Shown here: in pieces, positions 9,191-17,511 of the stretch
Layout of the letters: every line of letters starts with the position of its first letter
Position numbering within the stretch: the first letter of the stretch is position 1
Assembly (NCBI GenBank): GCA_023397475.1
Contig: JAEWUD010000022.1
Coordinates: 124,001 to 188,000 of the forward strand
Source: Bacillota bacterium
GTDB lineage: Bacteria > Bacillota > Clostridia > Saccharofermentanales > Saccharofermentanaceae
Reading direction: 5' to 3'
DNA: 64,000 nt
Position numbers and translations under genes: made by a program
Notes under the pieces: generated by a model
The model's input: the letters and a program-made list of their open reading frames with translations, nothing else
What the model was told of the DNA's origin: nothing
The model's database searches: none

Positions 9191-10084
9191 TCAGAGCGCA
9201 TCGGTTTTACGAGATAGTACATAAGCGTCGACAATCGATCGGTACGCCTCGGAGAGCTGTTGCAAAGACGCATTGGATGCCGAGGAGAATAGTTGATCAT
9301 CGACAGAACGTATCGGAAGAATGTCAAACGGTGAACTGGTCACAAACAACGCCGGTGCATCCTGAAGAGAAGATGCATGATCGCGAAGGCGTACGAGTTC
9401 TTCGAGGGTGAAGGTTCTCTCTTCGTATTGCAGTCCGCAGTCTCGAATTGCTTGAAGGACATATTTTCTCGTAATACCGATCAAAATTGCCTCTTCCGGC
9501 GGCGAATACACCGTGCGGCCGAGCATGACGAAAAAATTCGAACGGCTGCCTTCGGTGTAGCGGCCATCCTTGTCATACAACAAGACCTCATACGGAAGCC
9601 CGAAAGCAGCAGGTGCGTGCATCTTATTATAGACAGCCGTCTTATAATCCTCTCGAAAAACCTTGACCTGCGGTTCTCTTCTCTCCCATAACAACGAAGC
9701 GCTGATGATTCCCTCTTGAAAAAGTTCCGCGGAGGGATAGATCGCGTCGGAGAAGTGAACAAGAATTGCATTGTGTGTAATGACGATGCGCAGATTTCCA
9801 TCGGTAACGCGTGGTTCCGACTCATTAATAAGACGCATTGCATACGTATAAAGCAGTTCAGTATCCAAAGAGAAATTCTCCTTGGCCTCGATCGAACGCA
9901 TCAAACGTGTCATATGATTCTCGAAAAAAATCAGTATTCCTTCGCGAATTCGTATGGACTCATAGTAAATGATATCCGCGATCGGGTTCGATAAAGAAGC
10001 ACCGACAGCGGAGTCATAGGAGATCTTCTCTCCGTTATAGATACAAAAGCTTCCGGAGGCGTTCTCCAGCATAGGAAAAGGCAT
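9191..10084 (-). CDS. Class IV aminotransferase (PLP-dependent)
   Basis: PLP enzyme of the fold-type IV family, which contains branched-chain aminotransferases, D-amino-acid aminotransferases and aminodeoxychorismate lyases. Which substrate it uses cannot be told from sequence alone. The pattern DYKTAVYNKM carries the likely PLP lysine, followed by EVLLYDKDGRYTEGSRSN, the conserved E and N segment. The frame is open to 10126, but GGGAGG lies 7 bases before the ATG at 10084, giving 297 residues, close to the family norm of about 280-300. It has its own promoter (10161-10189) and is divergent from argG. It could supply branched-chain amino acids, but no ilv or leu gene is present. Confidence 0.85.
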   Translation of the reverse strand: MPFPMLENASGSFCIYNGEKISYDSAVGASLSNPIADIIYYESIRIREGILIFFENHMTRLMRSIEAKENFSLDTELLYTYAMRLINESEPRVTDGNLRIVITHNAILVHFSDAIYPSAELFQEGIISASLLWERREPQVKVFREDYKTAVYNKMHAPAAFGLPYEVLLYDKDGRYTEGSRSNFFVMLGRTVYSPPEEAILIGITRKYVLQAIRDCGLQYEERTFTLEELVRLRDHASSLQDAPALFVTSSPFDILPIRSVDDQLFSSASNASLQQLSEAYRSIVDAYVLSRKTDAL

Positions 10085-10160
10085 AGGATTCCCTCCCGTG
10101 GTCATGTCAAATACCCAAGCAATCATGCGAAAAAGCCGCAGTGGCTTATCAGCGCATATA

Positions 10161-10189
10161 ATTTTACCCCACGAGCCAAGTTGCGTAAA
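10161..10189 (-). promoter_or_regulatory. Promoter for the class IV aminotransferase
   Basis: Minus strand -35 TTTACG (10184-10189), 17-base spacer, -10 TAAAAT (10161-10166). Confidence 0.55.
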
Positions 10190-10350
10190 GATAAAAATAC
10201 TTTTCCCGATGTTTTCGTGCTAATTTCGCGAAAACAAAAGAATCACGTATAATTTCGCATCATTCTTTCGTCAATATGTAGAGAAATTCCTTTGCGATTC
10301 TTTTCGCTTTGTATTGTATATCTTATTTTCTCGACATAAAATGTTATGTG
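10190..10350. other. AT-rich divergent intergenic core
   Basis: The 347 bases between the aminotransferase start (10084) and argG (10432) hold the two divergent promoters. Between these, I see only AT-rich DNA with a 7-base inverted repeat GTTTTCG (10211-10217) and CGAAAAC (10229-10235). No ORF or RNA structure is convincing. No good ARG box was found by eye. Confidence 0.4.
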
Positions 10351-10380
10351 TTGACGTGGTGACATTCGCTCTGATAAAAT
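10351..10380 (+). promoter_or_regulatory. Promoter for argG-argH
   Basis: -35 TTGACG (10351-10356), 18-base spacer, -10 TAAAAT (10375-10380), leaving a leader of about 45 bases before argG. Confidence 0.75.
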
Positions 10381-10431
10381 GTGCTCATTTATTCAGTGCG
10401 GCGTATATTTATGCATATATGGAGGTTTACA

Positions 10432-11649
10432 ATGGCTAAAGAAAGAATTCTTCTCGCGTATTCCGGAGGCTTGGACACATCAATTATCATTCCGTGGCTA
10501 CTTGAACACTATGACTGCGAAGTTATCGCTATGGCTGGTGAAGTCGGAATTGGTATCGATGCGGAGTTTCTTAAGCAGAAAGCTTTGAACTGCGGTGCTT
10601 CGGCGTGTTTCGTTGAAGATATTTCAGAAGAATTTATTACGGACTTTATTTACCCGACGATGAAGGCGGGTGCTATTTACGAAGGGAAATATCTTCTTGG
10701 CACATCATTCGCACGTCCTGTCATTGCGAAGCGTATGGTTGAGATCGCTCGTCGCGAAGGCTGCACAACGATTGCACATGGTTGCACAGGCAAGGGCAAC
10801 GATCAGGTTCGTTTCGAGTTGACGGTCAAGGCACTCGCCCCTGAGCTCAAGATTATCGCTCCGTGGAGAATCTGGGACATTAAGTCGCGCGATGAAGAGA
10901 TTGATTACGCGAATGCCAGAAATATTCCCGTCCCTGTCACAAAGAAGGATAACTACTCTATGGACGAGAATCTCTGGCATCTTTCTCACGAGGGAATGGA
11001 TCTTGAAGATCCGGCAAACGAGCCGAAGTACGATGCGATTCTGAAACTTATGGTTTCTCCCGAGAAAGCACCGGATCAGGCGGAGTATGTCGAGATCACT
11101 TTTGACAAGGGTGTACCTGTCGCCGTCGACGGAAAGCCAATGGATCCGGTTTCCCTTCTGAAACACCTGAATATGATCGCGGGAAGAAACGGCGTCGGTA
11201 TTGTTGATATGGTAGAGAATCGTCTGGTCGGAATGAAGTCCAGAGGCGTCTATGAGACACCCGGCGGGACGGTCCTCTATGCCGCACATCGAGAGCTTGA
11301 ACTCCTGACTATAGATCGCGATACGCTCCACTATAAGGACATCGTTGCGCAACGTTTCGCCGAACTCGTATATTTCGGTCAATGGTTCCATCCGCTCCGT
11401 GAATCTCTTTCTGCTTTTGTCGATGAAACACAGAAGACCTGCAGCGGCAAGGTTCGTTTGAAACTTTATAAAGGAAACTGCATGCCGGCCGGAACTTCGT
11501 CTCCCTTCTCTCTGTACGATGAAGAGATCGCGACATTCTCCGAAGATCAGGTTTATGACCAGAAGGATGCAACCGGCTTCATCAACTGCTTTGGGCTCCC
11601 CATGAAGGTTGTCGCACAGATGAAGAAGCGTAACGGACTTGCGGAATGA
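10432..11649 (+). CDS. argG: Argininosuccinate synthase
   Basis: Joins citrulline and aspartate with ATP to form argininosuccinate, the penultimate arginine step. 405 residues, normal length. The N-terminal ATP pyrophosphatase motif is YSGGLDTSI at residues 9-17. HGCTGKGNDQVRFE and SMDENLWHLSHEG are signature segments of the family. The ATG at 10432 follows GGAGGTTTACA. An in-frame ATG 51 bases upstream has no ribosome site and would add an unconserved leader. The stop overlaps the argH ATG (ATGA), so the two are co-transcribed and probably coupled. Confidence 0.98.
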   Translation: MAKERILLAYSGGLDTSIIIPWLLEHYDCEVIAMAGEVGIGIDAEFLKQKALNCGASACFVEDISEEFITDFIYPTMKAGAIYEGKYLLGTSFARPVIAKRMVEIARREGCTTIAHGCTGKGNDQVRFELTVKALAPELKIIAPWRIWDIKSRDEEIDYANARNIPVPVTKKDNYSMDENLWHLSHEGMDLEDPANEPKYDAILKLMVSPEKAPDQAEYVEITFDKGVPVAVDGKPMDPVSLLKHLNMIAGRNGVGIVDMVENRLVGMKSRGVYETPGGTVLYAAHRELELLTIDRDTLHYKDIVAQRFAELVYFGQWFHPLRESLSAFVDETQKTCSGKVRLKLYKGNCMPAGTSSPFSLYDEEIATFSEDQVYDQKDATGFINCFGLPMKVVAQMKKRNGLAE

Positions 11650-13052
11650 ACGGTAAAGAGAAGGTAAATCACGTGAACCAGAAGAAGATGTGGGACGGAC
11701 GATTCCAGAAAGATCTGGATCAGGCAGCCGACGATTACAATACCTCTCTTCCCTTTGATGCGAGGATGTATGCCCAGGACATTCGCGGCAGCATGGCGCA
11801 CTGCCGGATGCTTAACAAGGTCAAGATTTTGTCGGATGAGGATGCGGAGAGCATTCTTACAGGATTATCCGGTATTTTGACGGACATTGACGCCGGTATT
11901 CTCACCTTTGAGAATGGCGGCGAAGACATCCATATGTTTGTGGAGTCTGAATTGACGCGTCGAATCGGAGATGCCGGCAAGCGTCTTCATACCGGCCGAA
12001 GCCGAAATGATCAGGTTGCACTCGACATCCGCCTGTATCTTCTCGATGAGATATCTGCGATTCGTGTTCTGATTCTCCATCTGTATGATACGGTTCTTTC
12101 TAAAGCGCGTGAGAATCTTCACACAATCATGCCCGGTTATACGCACTTACAGCGCGCACAACCGATTACACTTGCACATCATCTCAGTGCGTATCTTCAC
12201 ATGCTTCGACGGGATGTTCTTCGACTGGATGATGCCGCGTCTCGTATGCGTGTGAGTCCGTTGGGTTCCGGAGCTCTCGCAGGCACAACCTATCCGTTGG
12301 ATCGCGCCTTCGTCGCTGAGGAGCTCGGTCTTTCCGGAATCACGATGAACAGCATCGACGGGGTCAGCGATCGTGATTTTGTCATTGAACTCGCATCGGC
12401 GCTCTCGATTCTGATGATGCATCTTTCGCGATTCTCCGAAGAGATCATCCTGTGGTCTTCACAGGAGTTTGCGTTTGTGGAACTGGATGATGCGTATTCG
12501 ACGGGATCATCGATCATGCCGCAGAAGAAGAATCCGGATATCGCCGAGCTGACACGCGGCAAGACCGGGCGAGTATACGGCGATTTGATGGCTTTGCTTG
12601 TCGTGATGAAGGGATTGCCCCTTGCCTACAACAAGGATATGCAGGAAGATAAAGAGTCCATCTTTGACGCAATCGACACCGTAAAGGGTGCACTGGTTCC
12701 CTTCACCGGGATGGTTCGAACCATGAACGTTCGTACAGAGAATATGCGGGAAGCGGCTGCGGGCGGGTTCACAAATGCGACGGATCTGGCGGATTATCTT
12801 GTTAAGAAGGGTCTTCCCTTTCGTATGGCGCACGAAGTATCGGGGAAGCTTGTCGCCTATTGTATCAAGGGTGGAATCTCGCTGGAGGATGTTTCCCTGG
12901 ATGAATTTCGAAGTTTCTCCGAGTTAATCGAAGACGATGTATATCAAGAGATCTCTCTTGATACATGCGTAGCGAACCGGACGATTCCGGGCGCACCGGC
13001 TCCGGAAACCGTTTCTGCCGAGCTTGATCGTCTGGAATTGTTTGGAAGATGA
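11646..13052 (+). CDS. argH: Argininosuccinate lyase
   Basis: Splits argininosuccinate into arginine and fumarate. 468 residues from the ATG that overlaps the argG stop. The fumarase-superfamily signature GSSIMPQKKNPD is at about residue 280, with HTGRSRNDQVALD at about 114 and GYTHLQRAQP near 160. A GTG at 11674 with AGAAGG eight bases before it would give VNQKKMWDGRF, closer to the usual N-terminus (MKLWGGRF), so the true start may be 28 bases further in. A strong hairpin terminator follows at 13080-13110. Confidence 0.97.
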   Translation: MNGKEKVNHVNQKKMWDGRFQKDLDQAADDYNTSLPFDARMYAQDIRGSMAHCRMLNKVKILSDEDAESILTGLSGILTDIDAGILTFENGGEDIHMFVESELTRRIGDAGKRLHTGRSRNDQVALDIRLYLLDEISAIRVLILHLYDTVLSKARENLHTIMPGYTHLQRAQPITLAHHLSAYLHMLRRDVLRLDDAASRMRVSPLGSGALAGTTYPLDRAFVAEELGLSGITMNSIDGVSDRDFVIELASALSILMMHLSRFSEEIILWSSQEFAFVELDDAYSTGSSIMPQKKNPDIAELTRGKTGRVYGDLMALLVVMKGLPLAYNKDMQEDKESIFDAIDTVKGALVPFTGMVRTMNVRTENMREAAAGGFTNATDLADYLVKKGLPFRMAHEVSGKLVAYCIKGGISLEDVSLDEFRSFSELIEDDVYQEISLDTCVANRTIPGAPAPETVSAELDRLELFGR

Positions 13053-13079
13053 TTTCTTAGTATTGTGTAAGCTGCGAAG

Positions 13080-13110
13080 AGAGCCTGCAGTTTGGGACTG
13101 CAGGCTCTTT
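13080..13110 (+). terminator. Terminator after argGH
   Basis: Stem AGAGCCTGCAG / CTGCAGGCTCT with a 7-base loop, then TTTGTTTT on the plus strand. The stem also lies between convergent genes and may help stop the opposite transcript, though the T-run is poor in that direction. Confidence 0.85.
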
Positions 13111-13133
13111 GTTTTCGAAATCAAAGAAAAGAA

Positions 13134-14963
13134 TCACAGATCGTCAAACCCCATTTGTGCCGCTCTTTCCATCTCGTCAAAAGCATCCTGTTCAAGCCCG
13201 AGCGCTCGCAAAGCATCGATTCGCCCGTAGATCGCGTCTTCGTCAAAAGATGAAAGTGCGAGGGCCCGATCGAACCACAGTAAGGCTTCGTCCGCATCTG
13301 TCCGTGCGAGATAGAGATTTCCTTTCCCCACCAGTGCACCCCGGTGCGCGGGATCAAGGGCAAGAGTCCGGTCAAAATAGTCCAGAGCTGTCTCGAATTC
13401 GCTTCGGAAATAGTGGACGGTCGCTATGGAACACATGACGTCCGGGAAATCAGGTGCGACTTCCAGGGCTTTCTCCAGCAGCACCAGCGCATCATCATCG
13501 TTCCCGCTCAGGTGATATAGATATGCCATCTCATTCATGGCAATCGGATTTGCCGGCTCCAGTTCCAGGGCTTTCGTCAGAAACTTCTGAGCTTTATCAT
13601 CATGGTTGAGCCGAATCTCAACTGAGCCGAGAAGAACGTAAGCTGGAGCGAATTCCGGATCCAAGGAAAGACACTTATCACAGTTCTTGACACAGTCCTC
13701 AAGATAGCCGCAGGTGAAATAAACATCCGCGAGATCATAGAATAGTTCCGCATCTTCCGGCTCTATGCGAACCGCCTGACGAAGATCCTTCATAGCATCG
13801 ATCGCGTAGCCCAGCATCAGTTTAGCCTTCGCCATTCCGCGAAGCGTATCGACATGGTTCTCATCCAACAGATGAGCCCTCGTGAAGCTCGTGAGACTCT
13901 CCTGATACGCACCGGCATACAGAAGTGCAAAAGCCATCGCCAGGTGCGAGGACGGATCATCAGGGTTCAGACGTATCGCCGTCTCCCCCATCCTTCTCGC
14001 ATCATCAAAATCCCCAAGAAGGAATTGAAGATTGGATGCGAGATAGAATAGCTCATGATCGGTCGGCGCTTCTTCCATCAATGACAGGATCATTTGCAGA
14101 GCGGCTTCAAAGTCACCCGATCTTCGCAATAATCTCGCATGCCATTTGCGAAACGGATAATGAGCAGGATGACGATGCTCAAGAAGTGTAACCCACTCCA
14201 ATCCGATCTTGTAAAGATCATCGGAATCCAGCATTGAGAGTACTTGCAGTTCATACTCAAAGGGATCCATGTTTGTAGCGTTGTCTTTGCAGAATAATTC
14301 CCATTCTTCCGCAAGAAGCAGAAGTTTACCCAGCGCTCGCTCATCCGTTAATCGATAGAAACGAACACGAAAACGAATGATCGCGAGAGGTTCTTTGCGG
14401 ATTCCTCTTCTTTCACAAATCGTTAGATCGCGTTCGAAGGAATAATCCTTGGGCAGATACTCGTGCGGAATCCGGAGGAAGCTGTAAAGACGCAACAGTC
14501 GGCACCATTGACGCGCGAGAAAAATATCCGTTGATCGCAGTGTATCCTGCGATTGTCTGGTTCGCTCGATATTGGTGACGAGATCGTTCACCTTGTCACA
14601 GAATACCTTGCATTGTGTCTGGTCCCAGTGATTCTCACAGGTTTCGACAAATTCCAGAAACGCCTCGACAACCGTATAGGTTAGCGGTAACTTTCCTCGA
14701 AAAACACCGGCCTGTGTCTCCGTGCTGGACAGGATGTATTGCAGCGCGAGCTCCACATGGGCACGCTGCAAAGTAATCTCGGTGAAAGGAGATTTCCCGA
14801 CGGAGGCGTGAAGAATACTTCCCGCACTCTTTCCGAGCAAATAGAATCCATAATAAGCGTCTTTCGCGAAATTCATTGGGTAGGACGGCGCGTTCTCTAA
14901 TTGTAGAATGAGAGACGCGAAGTCGAGATTTTTCACGTAGTCCGCTGTTTCTTTGTTCGACAT
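13134..14963 (-). CDS. Tetratricopeptide-repeat protein
   Basis: About 609 residues, cytosolic (no signal or membrane segment). The C-terminal half, from about residue 280 to 600, is a string of at least eight 34-residue TPR units, for example around HLAMAFALLYAGAYQESL, MAKAKLMLGYAIDAM and YDLADVYFTCGYLED, each with the typical small and aromatic positions. The N-terminal 250 residues are helical and not recognised. TPR arrays bind partner proteins, and no enzymatic motif is seen. The frame opens at 14981, but GGAGAG is better placed for the ATG at 14963. It is the last gene of the run from the MBL hydrolase, 28 bases after the UPF0210 stop, so it may scaffold something for those genes; that is inference. 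Confidence 0.8.
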   Translation of the reverse strand: MSNKETADYVKNLDFASLILQLENAPSYPMNFAKDAYYGFYLLGKSAGSILHASVGKSPFTEITLQRAHVELALQYILSSTETQAGVFRGKLPLTYTVVEAFLEFVETCENHWDQTQCKVFCDKVNDLVTNIERTRQSQDTLRSTDIFLARQWCRLLRLYSFLRIPHEYLPKDYSFERDLTICERRGIRKEPLAIIRFRVRFYRLTDERALGKLLLLAEEWELFCKDNATNMDPFEYELQVLSMLDSDDLYKIGLEWVTLLEHRHPAHYPFRKWHARLLRRSGDFEAALQMILSLMEEAPTDHELFYLASNLQFLLGDFDDARRMGETAIRLNPDDPSSHLAMAFALLYAGAYQESLTSFTRAHLLDENHVDTLRGMAKAKLMLGYAIDAMKDLRQAVRIEPEDAELFYDLADVYFTCGYLEDCVKNCDKCLSLDPEFAPAYVLLGSVEIRLNHDDKAQKFLTKALELEPANPIAMNEMAYLYHLSGNDDDALVLLEKALEVAPDFPDVMCSIATVHYFRSEFETALDYFDRTLALDPAHRGALVGKGNLYLARTDADEALLWFDRALALSSFDEDAIYGRIDALRALGLEQDAFDEMERAAQMGFDDL

Positions 14964-14991
14964 GTTGACATTGCTCTCCATGATGTAGTTA

Positions 14992-16350
14992 TTAGTTTCT
15001 CATGCTGTGAATCGGTGCCGGAATTCGGCCTCCCCGACTGATAAATTCAGCACAAGAAGAAGTGTTTACTCGCATAATCGGTGCCGAACCCAGAAGTCCA
15101 CCGAATTCAACCGATTCGCCGACTCCCTTTCCCGGAACGGGAATAATGCGAACGGCGGTCGTTTTTCCGTTGAAAGTTCCGATAGCCATCTCATCCGCGA
15201 TGATTCCGGAAATAATCTCAGCCGGAGTATCGCCGGGAATCGCGACCATATCAAGTCCCACAGAACACACACAGGTCATGGCTTCCAACTTCTCCAGAGA
15301 AAGCTTGCCGGATGCCGCAGCGGCGATCATACCTTCGTCTTCCGAAACGGGAATGAAAGCACCGGAGAGGCCGCCGACAAAGGACGAAGCCATCGTCCCG
15401 CCCTTCTTCACCGCGTCGTTCAACATCGCGAGGGCAGCTGTCGTGCCCCATGCACCGCAGTCCTTAAGGCCAAATTCCTCGAGAATTCGCGCGATCGAAT
15501 CTCCGACGACAGGTGTAGGTGCCAGAGAGAGGTCGATAATTCCGAAAGGTGTATCTAATCGGGAGGAAGCTTCGCGTGCGACCAGTTCTCCGACTCGCGT
15601 GATCTTGAAGGCTGCTTTCTTAATCGTCTCCGCAACAACACCCAAATCCTGACCGCGTACCGTCTCCAGGGCGGACTTGATTACACCGGGGCCGGAAATA
15701 CCGACATTAATAACACACTCCGGCTCTCCCGGCCCGAGAAAAGCTCCCGCCATAAAGGGGTTGTCCTCGGGCGCGTTGGCAAAAACTACGAGTTTGGCAC
15801 AGCCGATGGCGTCCTTGTCCGCCGTCAGGTCAGCGGTCTGCTTAATGATGCGGCCCATATCGCGAACGGCATCCATGTTAATCCCCGTACGTGTCGTCGC
15901 AAGATTAAGCGACGAGCATACAAAATCCGTAGCGGCCAGACTCTCCGGAATCGATTCCATCAGATATCTGTCGCTGTCCGTAAATCCCTTGTGTACAAGC
16001 GCGGAGAATCCGCCGATGAAATTCACTCCACAGGTTTTCGCCGCACGGTCAAGTGCCTTGGCGAAAACCGTATAATCTTTGACACCCGAAGACGCCGCAA
16101 CGATGGAGATCGGGGTTACAGAGATTCTCTTATTAATAATGGGAACCTTGTATTCACGGCTGATGTCATTACCGGTTTCGACGAGTTTACTTGCTCTCTT
16201 ACAGATCTTGTCATAGATCTTCCTGCAGGTTTCTTCCGCATTCGACGATGAACAATCCATAAGACTGATTCCCATCGTTATCGTACGAACGTCAAGGTGT
16301 TGTTCCTGAAACATCCGTATCGTCTCAAGAATCTCGAAATCTGTTGTCAT
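14992..16350 (-). CDS. PFL-like family protein, UPF0210 (DUF711)
   Basis: Uncharacterised cytosolic family of about 450 residues with a fold related to pyruvate formate-lyase and anaerobic ribonucleotide reductase, but without the glycyl-radical machinery. 452 residues from the ATG at 16350, which follows GGAAGGGAAGAACT. The frame runs further upstream but would then overlap the ACT gene. Recognisable segments: TITMGISLMDC near residue 23, FIGGFSALVHKG at about 125, INVGISGPGVI around 210 and a C-terminal MRVNTSSCAEFISRGGRIPAP. It is found next to the ACT protein UPF0237 in many bacteria, exactly as here, so the ACT partner probably regulates it. The reaction is unknown. Confidence 0.9.
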   Translation of the reverse strand: MTTDFEILETIRMFQEQHLDVRTITMGISLMDCSSSNAEETCRKIYDKICKRASKLVETGNDISREYKVPIINKRISVTPISIVAASSGVKDYTVFAKALDRAAKTCGVNFIGGFSALVHKGFTDSDRYLMESIPESLAATDFVCSSLNLATTRTGINMDAVRDMGRIIKQTADLTADKDAIGCAKLVVFANAPEDNPFMAGAFLGPGEPECVINVGISGPGVIKSALETVRGQDLGVVAETIKKAAFKITRVGELVAREASSRLDTPFGIIDLSLAPTPVVGDSIARILEEFGLKDCGAWGTTAALAMLNDAVKKGGTMASSFVGGLSGAFIPVSEDEGMIAAAASGKLSLEKLEAMTCVCSVGLDMVAIPGDTPAEIISGIIADEMAIGTFNGKTTAVRIIPVPGKGVGESVEFGGLLGSAPIMRVNTSSCAEFISRGGRIPAPIHSMRN

Positions 16351-16375
16351 AGTTCTTCCCTTCCGTTGGTGATGA

Positions 16376-16663
16376 TTAGATACGGTGCATTGCGTGGAAC
16401 AATCCGGCATGCTGAATGCGAATCGATAGTCCCATGTCCGCTCCGAGTTTCTCCAGCTTCTCGTCCAGTGACTTGATGTCTGCATCGGATTTCTCAAGGT
16501 CGACGACCATAATCATCGTAAAAATGTTCTCGAGAATGGTCTGCGTAATATCGTTGATATTCACGTGATTATCCGCCAGAACCGTGCTGACACGTGCAAT
16601 GATGCCGATCGAGTCGTTTCCGACAACCGTGATGACGGCTTTGTGCTGATCATTTAACTTCAT
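16376..16663 (-). CDS. ACT domain protein, UPF0237
   Basis: 95-residue stand-alone ACT domain, an amino-acid-sensing fold. It starts with KAVITVVGNDSIGIIARV, the first strand and the G-I-A loop that binds the ligand, followed by ILENIFTMIMVVDLEK. The ATG follows AAAGGAGATTTTT. It sits 25 bases before UPF0210 and is very likely its partner. Which small molecule it binds is not known. Confidence 0.92.
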   Translation of the reverse strand: MKLNDQHKAVITVVGNDSIGIIARVSTVLADNHVNINDITQTILENIFTMIMVVDLEKSDADIKSLDEKLEKLGADMGLSIRIQHAGLFHAMHRI

Positions 16664-16677
16664 AAAAATCTCCTTTG

Positions 16678-17430
16678 TTATAAAAGATAGGTTCGGTCCG
16701 GTATTGCGATGTCAAACGGCCATGAGCCGGCTTCTTGGGCCTCTTCGACGAACTCGGAGAGATGATAGTAGGGCACGAGATGCGAGAGAACAACTCTTCT
16801 GGCACCGGATTCCTCAAAGAGACGATATCCGTCAGTCGGCGTCATGTGAAACATGCCCGGTCCTTTATACTTCGAAAGACACCCGCAGTCCATAAACAGA
16901 AGGTCGGCTCCCGAGCAGAAATCGGACAGGCTCTTCGTATACAGCGAATCACTGGTGTAGACAAAAACCTTCTTGCATTCGTCGCACTGGTTCTTTTTGA
17001 CAACACGAATCGCATAGCACTCGACAGGATGTTCTGTCTGTGTGAAGGTAATCGTCAGATCAAAAAGCGTGAGAGTGGTATCCCCGTCAATTCGATGATA
17101 ATCAAAGACCGGTTCATCCCAGATCAATGCAGCGAGAGACTCCGGGCTTCCGGGTGCGTAAATCGGAATATTCGGAATCTCCGAACCATTTCCACGATTC
17201 ATCTGAATCGCGTACTTCAATACCGACAAATCACAGAAATGATCATTATGAAAGTGCGAGATGATGATCGCGTCAAGATTCTCTAGCGAAGTATGCCGAA
17301 ATAGTCTCGAAAGGACACCGCTGCCACAGTCGATAAGAATCGTTCTGCCACCCGAACGAATCAGGTAACCGGATGTAGCACCGCCCGGAGACGGATATCC
17401 TCCCGAACAACCAAGAATCGTTATTTCCAT
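16678..17430 (-). CDS. Metallo-beta-lactamase fold hydrolase (RNase Z-like)
   Basis: 250 residues, cytosolic. It begins MEITILGCSGGYPSPGG and has the zinc motif HFHNDH (HxHxDH) at about residue 60, later DCG and a histidine in VVLSHL, as in the RNase Z / YycJ-like branch of the superfamily. The substrate is not clear. Some such proteins cut tRNA 3' ends, but the exosite of true RNase Z is not recognisable here, so a phosphodiesterase or other hydrolase is equally possible. It is first in the run to UPF0237, UPF0210 and the TPR gene. The AAAGGAG ribosome site lies 30 bases before the ATG with a hairpin between them (see 17431-17467). Confidence 0.85.
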   Translation of the reverse strand: MEITILGCSGGYPSPGGATSGYLIRSGGRTILIDCGSGVLSRLFRHTSLENLDAIIISHFHNDHFCDLSVLKYAIQMNRGNGSEIPNIPIYAPGSPESLAALIWDEPVFDYHRIDGDTTLTLFDLTITFTQTEHPVECYAIRVVKKNQCDECKKVFVYTSDSLYTKSLSDFCSGADLLFMDCGCLSKYKGPGMFHMTPTDGYRLFEESGARRVVLSHLVPYYHLSEFVEEAQEAGSWPFDIAIPDRTYLL

Positions 17431-17467
17431 GTTCGAAAATCATCCGATGAACCCGGATGTCTCCTTT
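17431..17467 (-). promoter_or_regulatory. Ribosome site separated from its ATG by a hairpin
   Basis: On the minus strand AAAGGAG (17461-17467) is followed after one base by CATCCG, a 7-base loop and CGGATG (17441-17459), then 10 bases to the ATG at 17430. No nearer ribosome site exists, and an in-frame stop upstream excludes an earlier start. If the stem folds, the spacing becomes normal. Confidence 0.55.
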
Positions 17468-17487
17468 CTTACAAAAAAGTCACACTT

Positions 17488-17496
17488 ATTGTACCA
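17488..17496 (-). promoter_or_regulatory. Extended -10 promoter for the MBL-UPF0237-UPF0210-TPR run
   Basis: TGGTACAAT on the minus strand, an extended -10 element. A TTGACA at 17515-17520 is 21 bases upstream, too far for a standard pair, so the extended -10 is probably what matters. Confidence 0.45.
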
Positions 17497-17511
17497 CAAG
17501 AGGTGATAGAT

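Noticed and set aside
10190..10431. ArgR operator or arginine-responsive leader before argG
   Set aside because: I could not find a convincing ARG box or attenuator; only weak AT-rich similarity.
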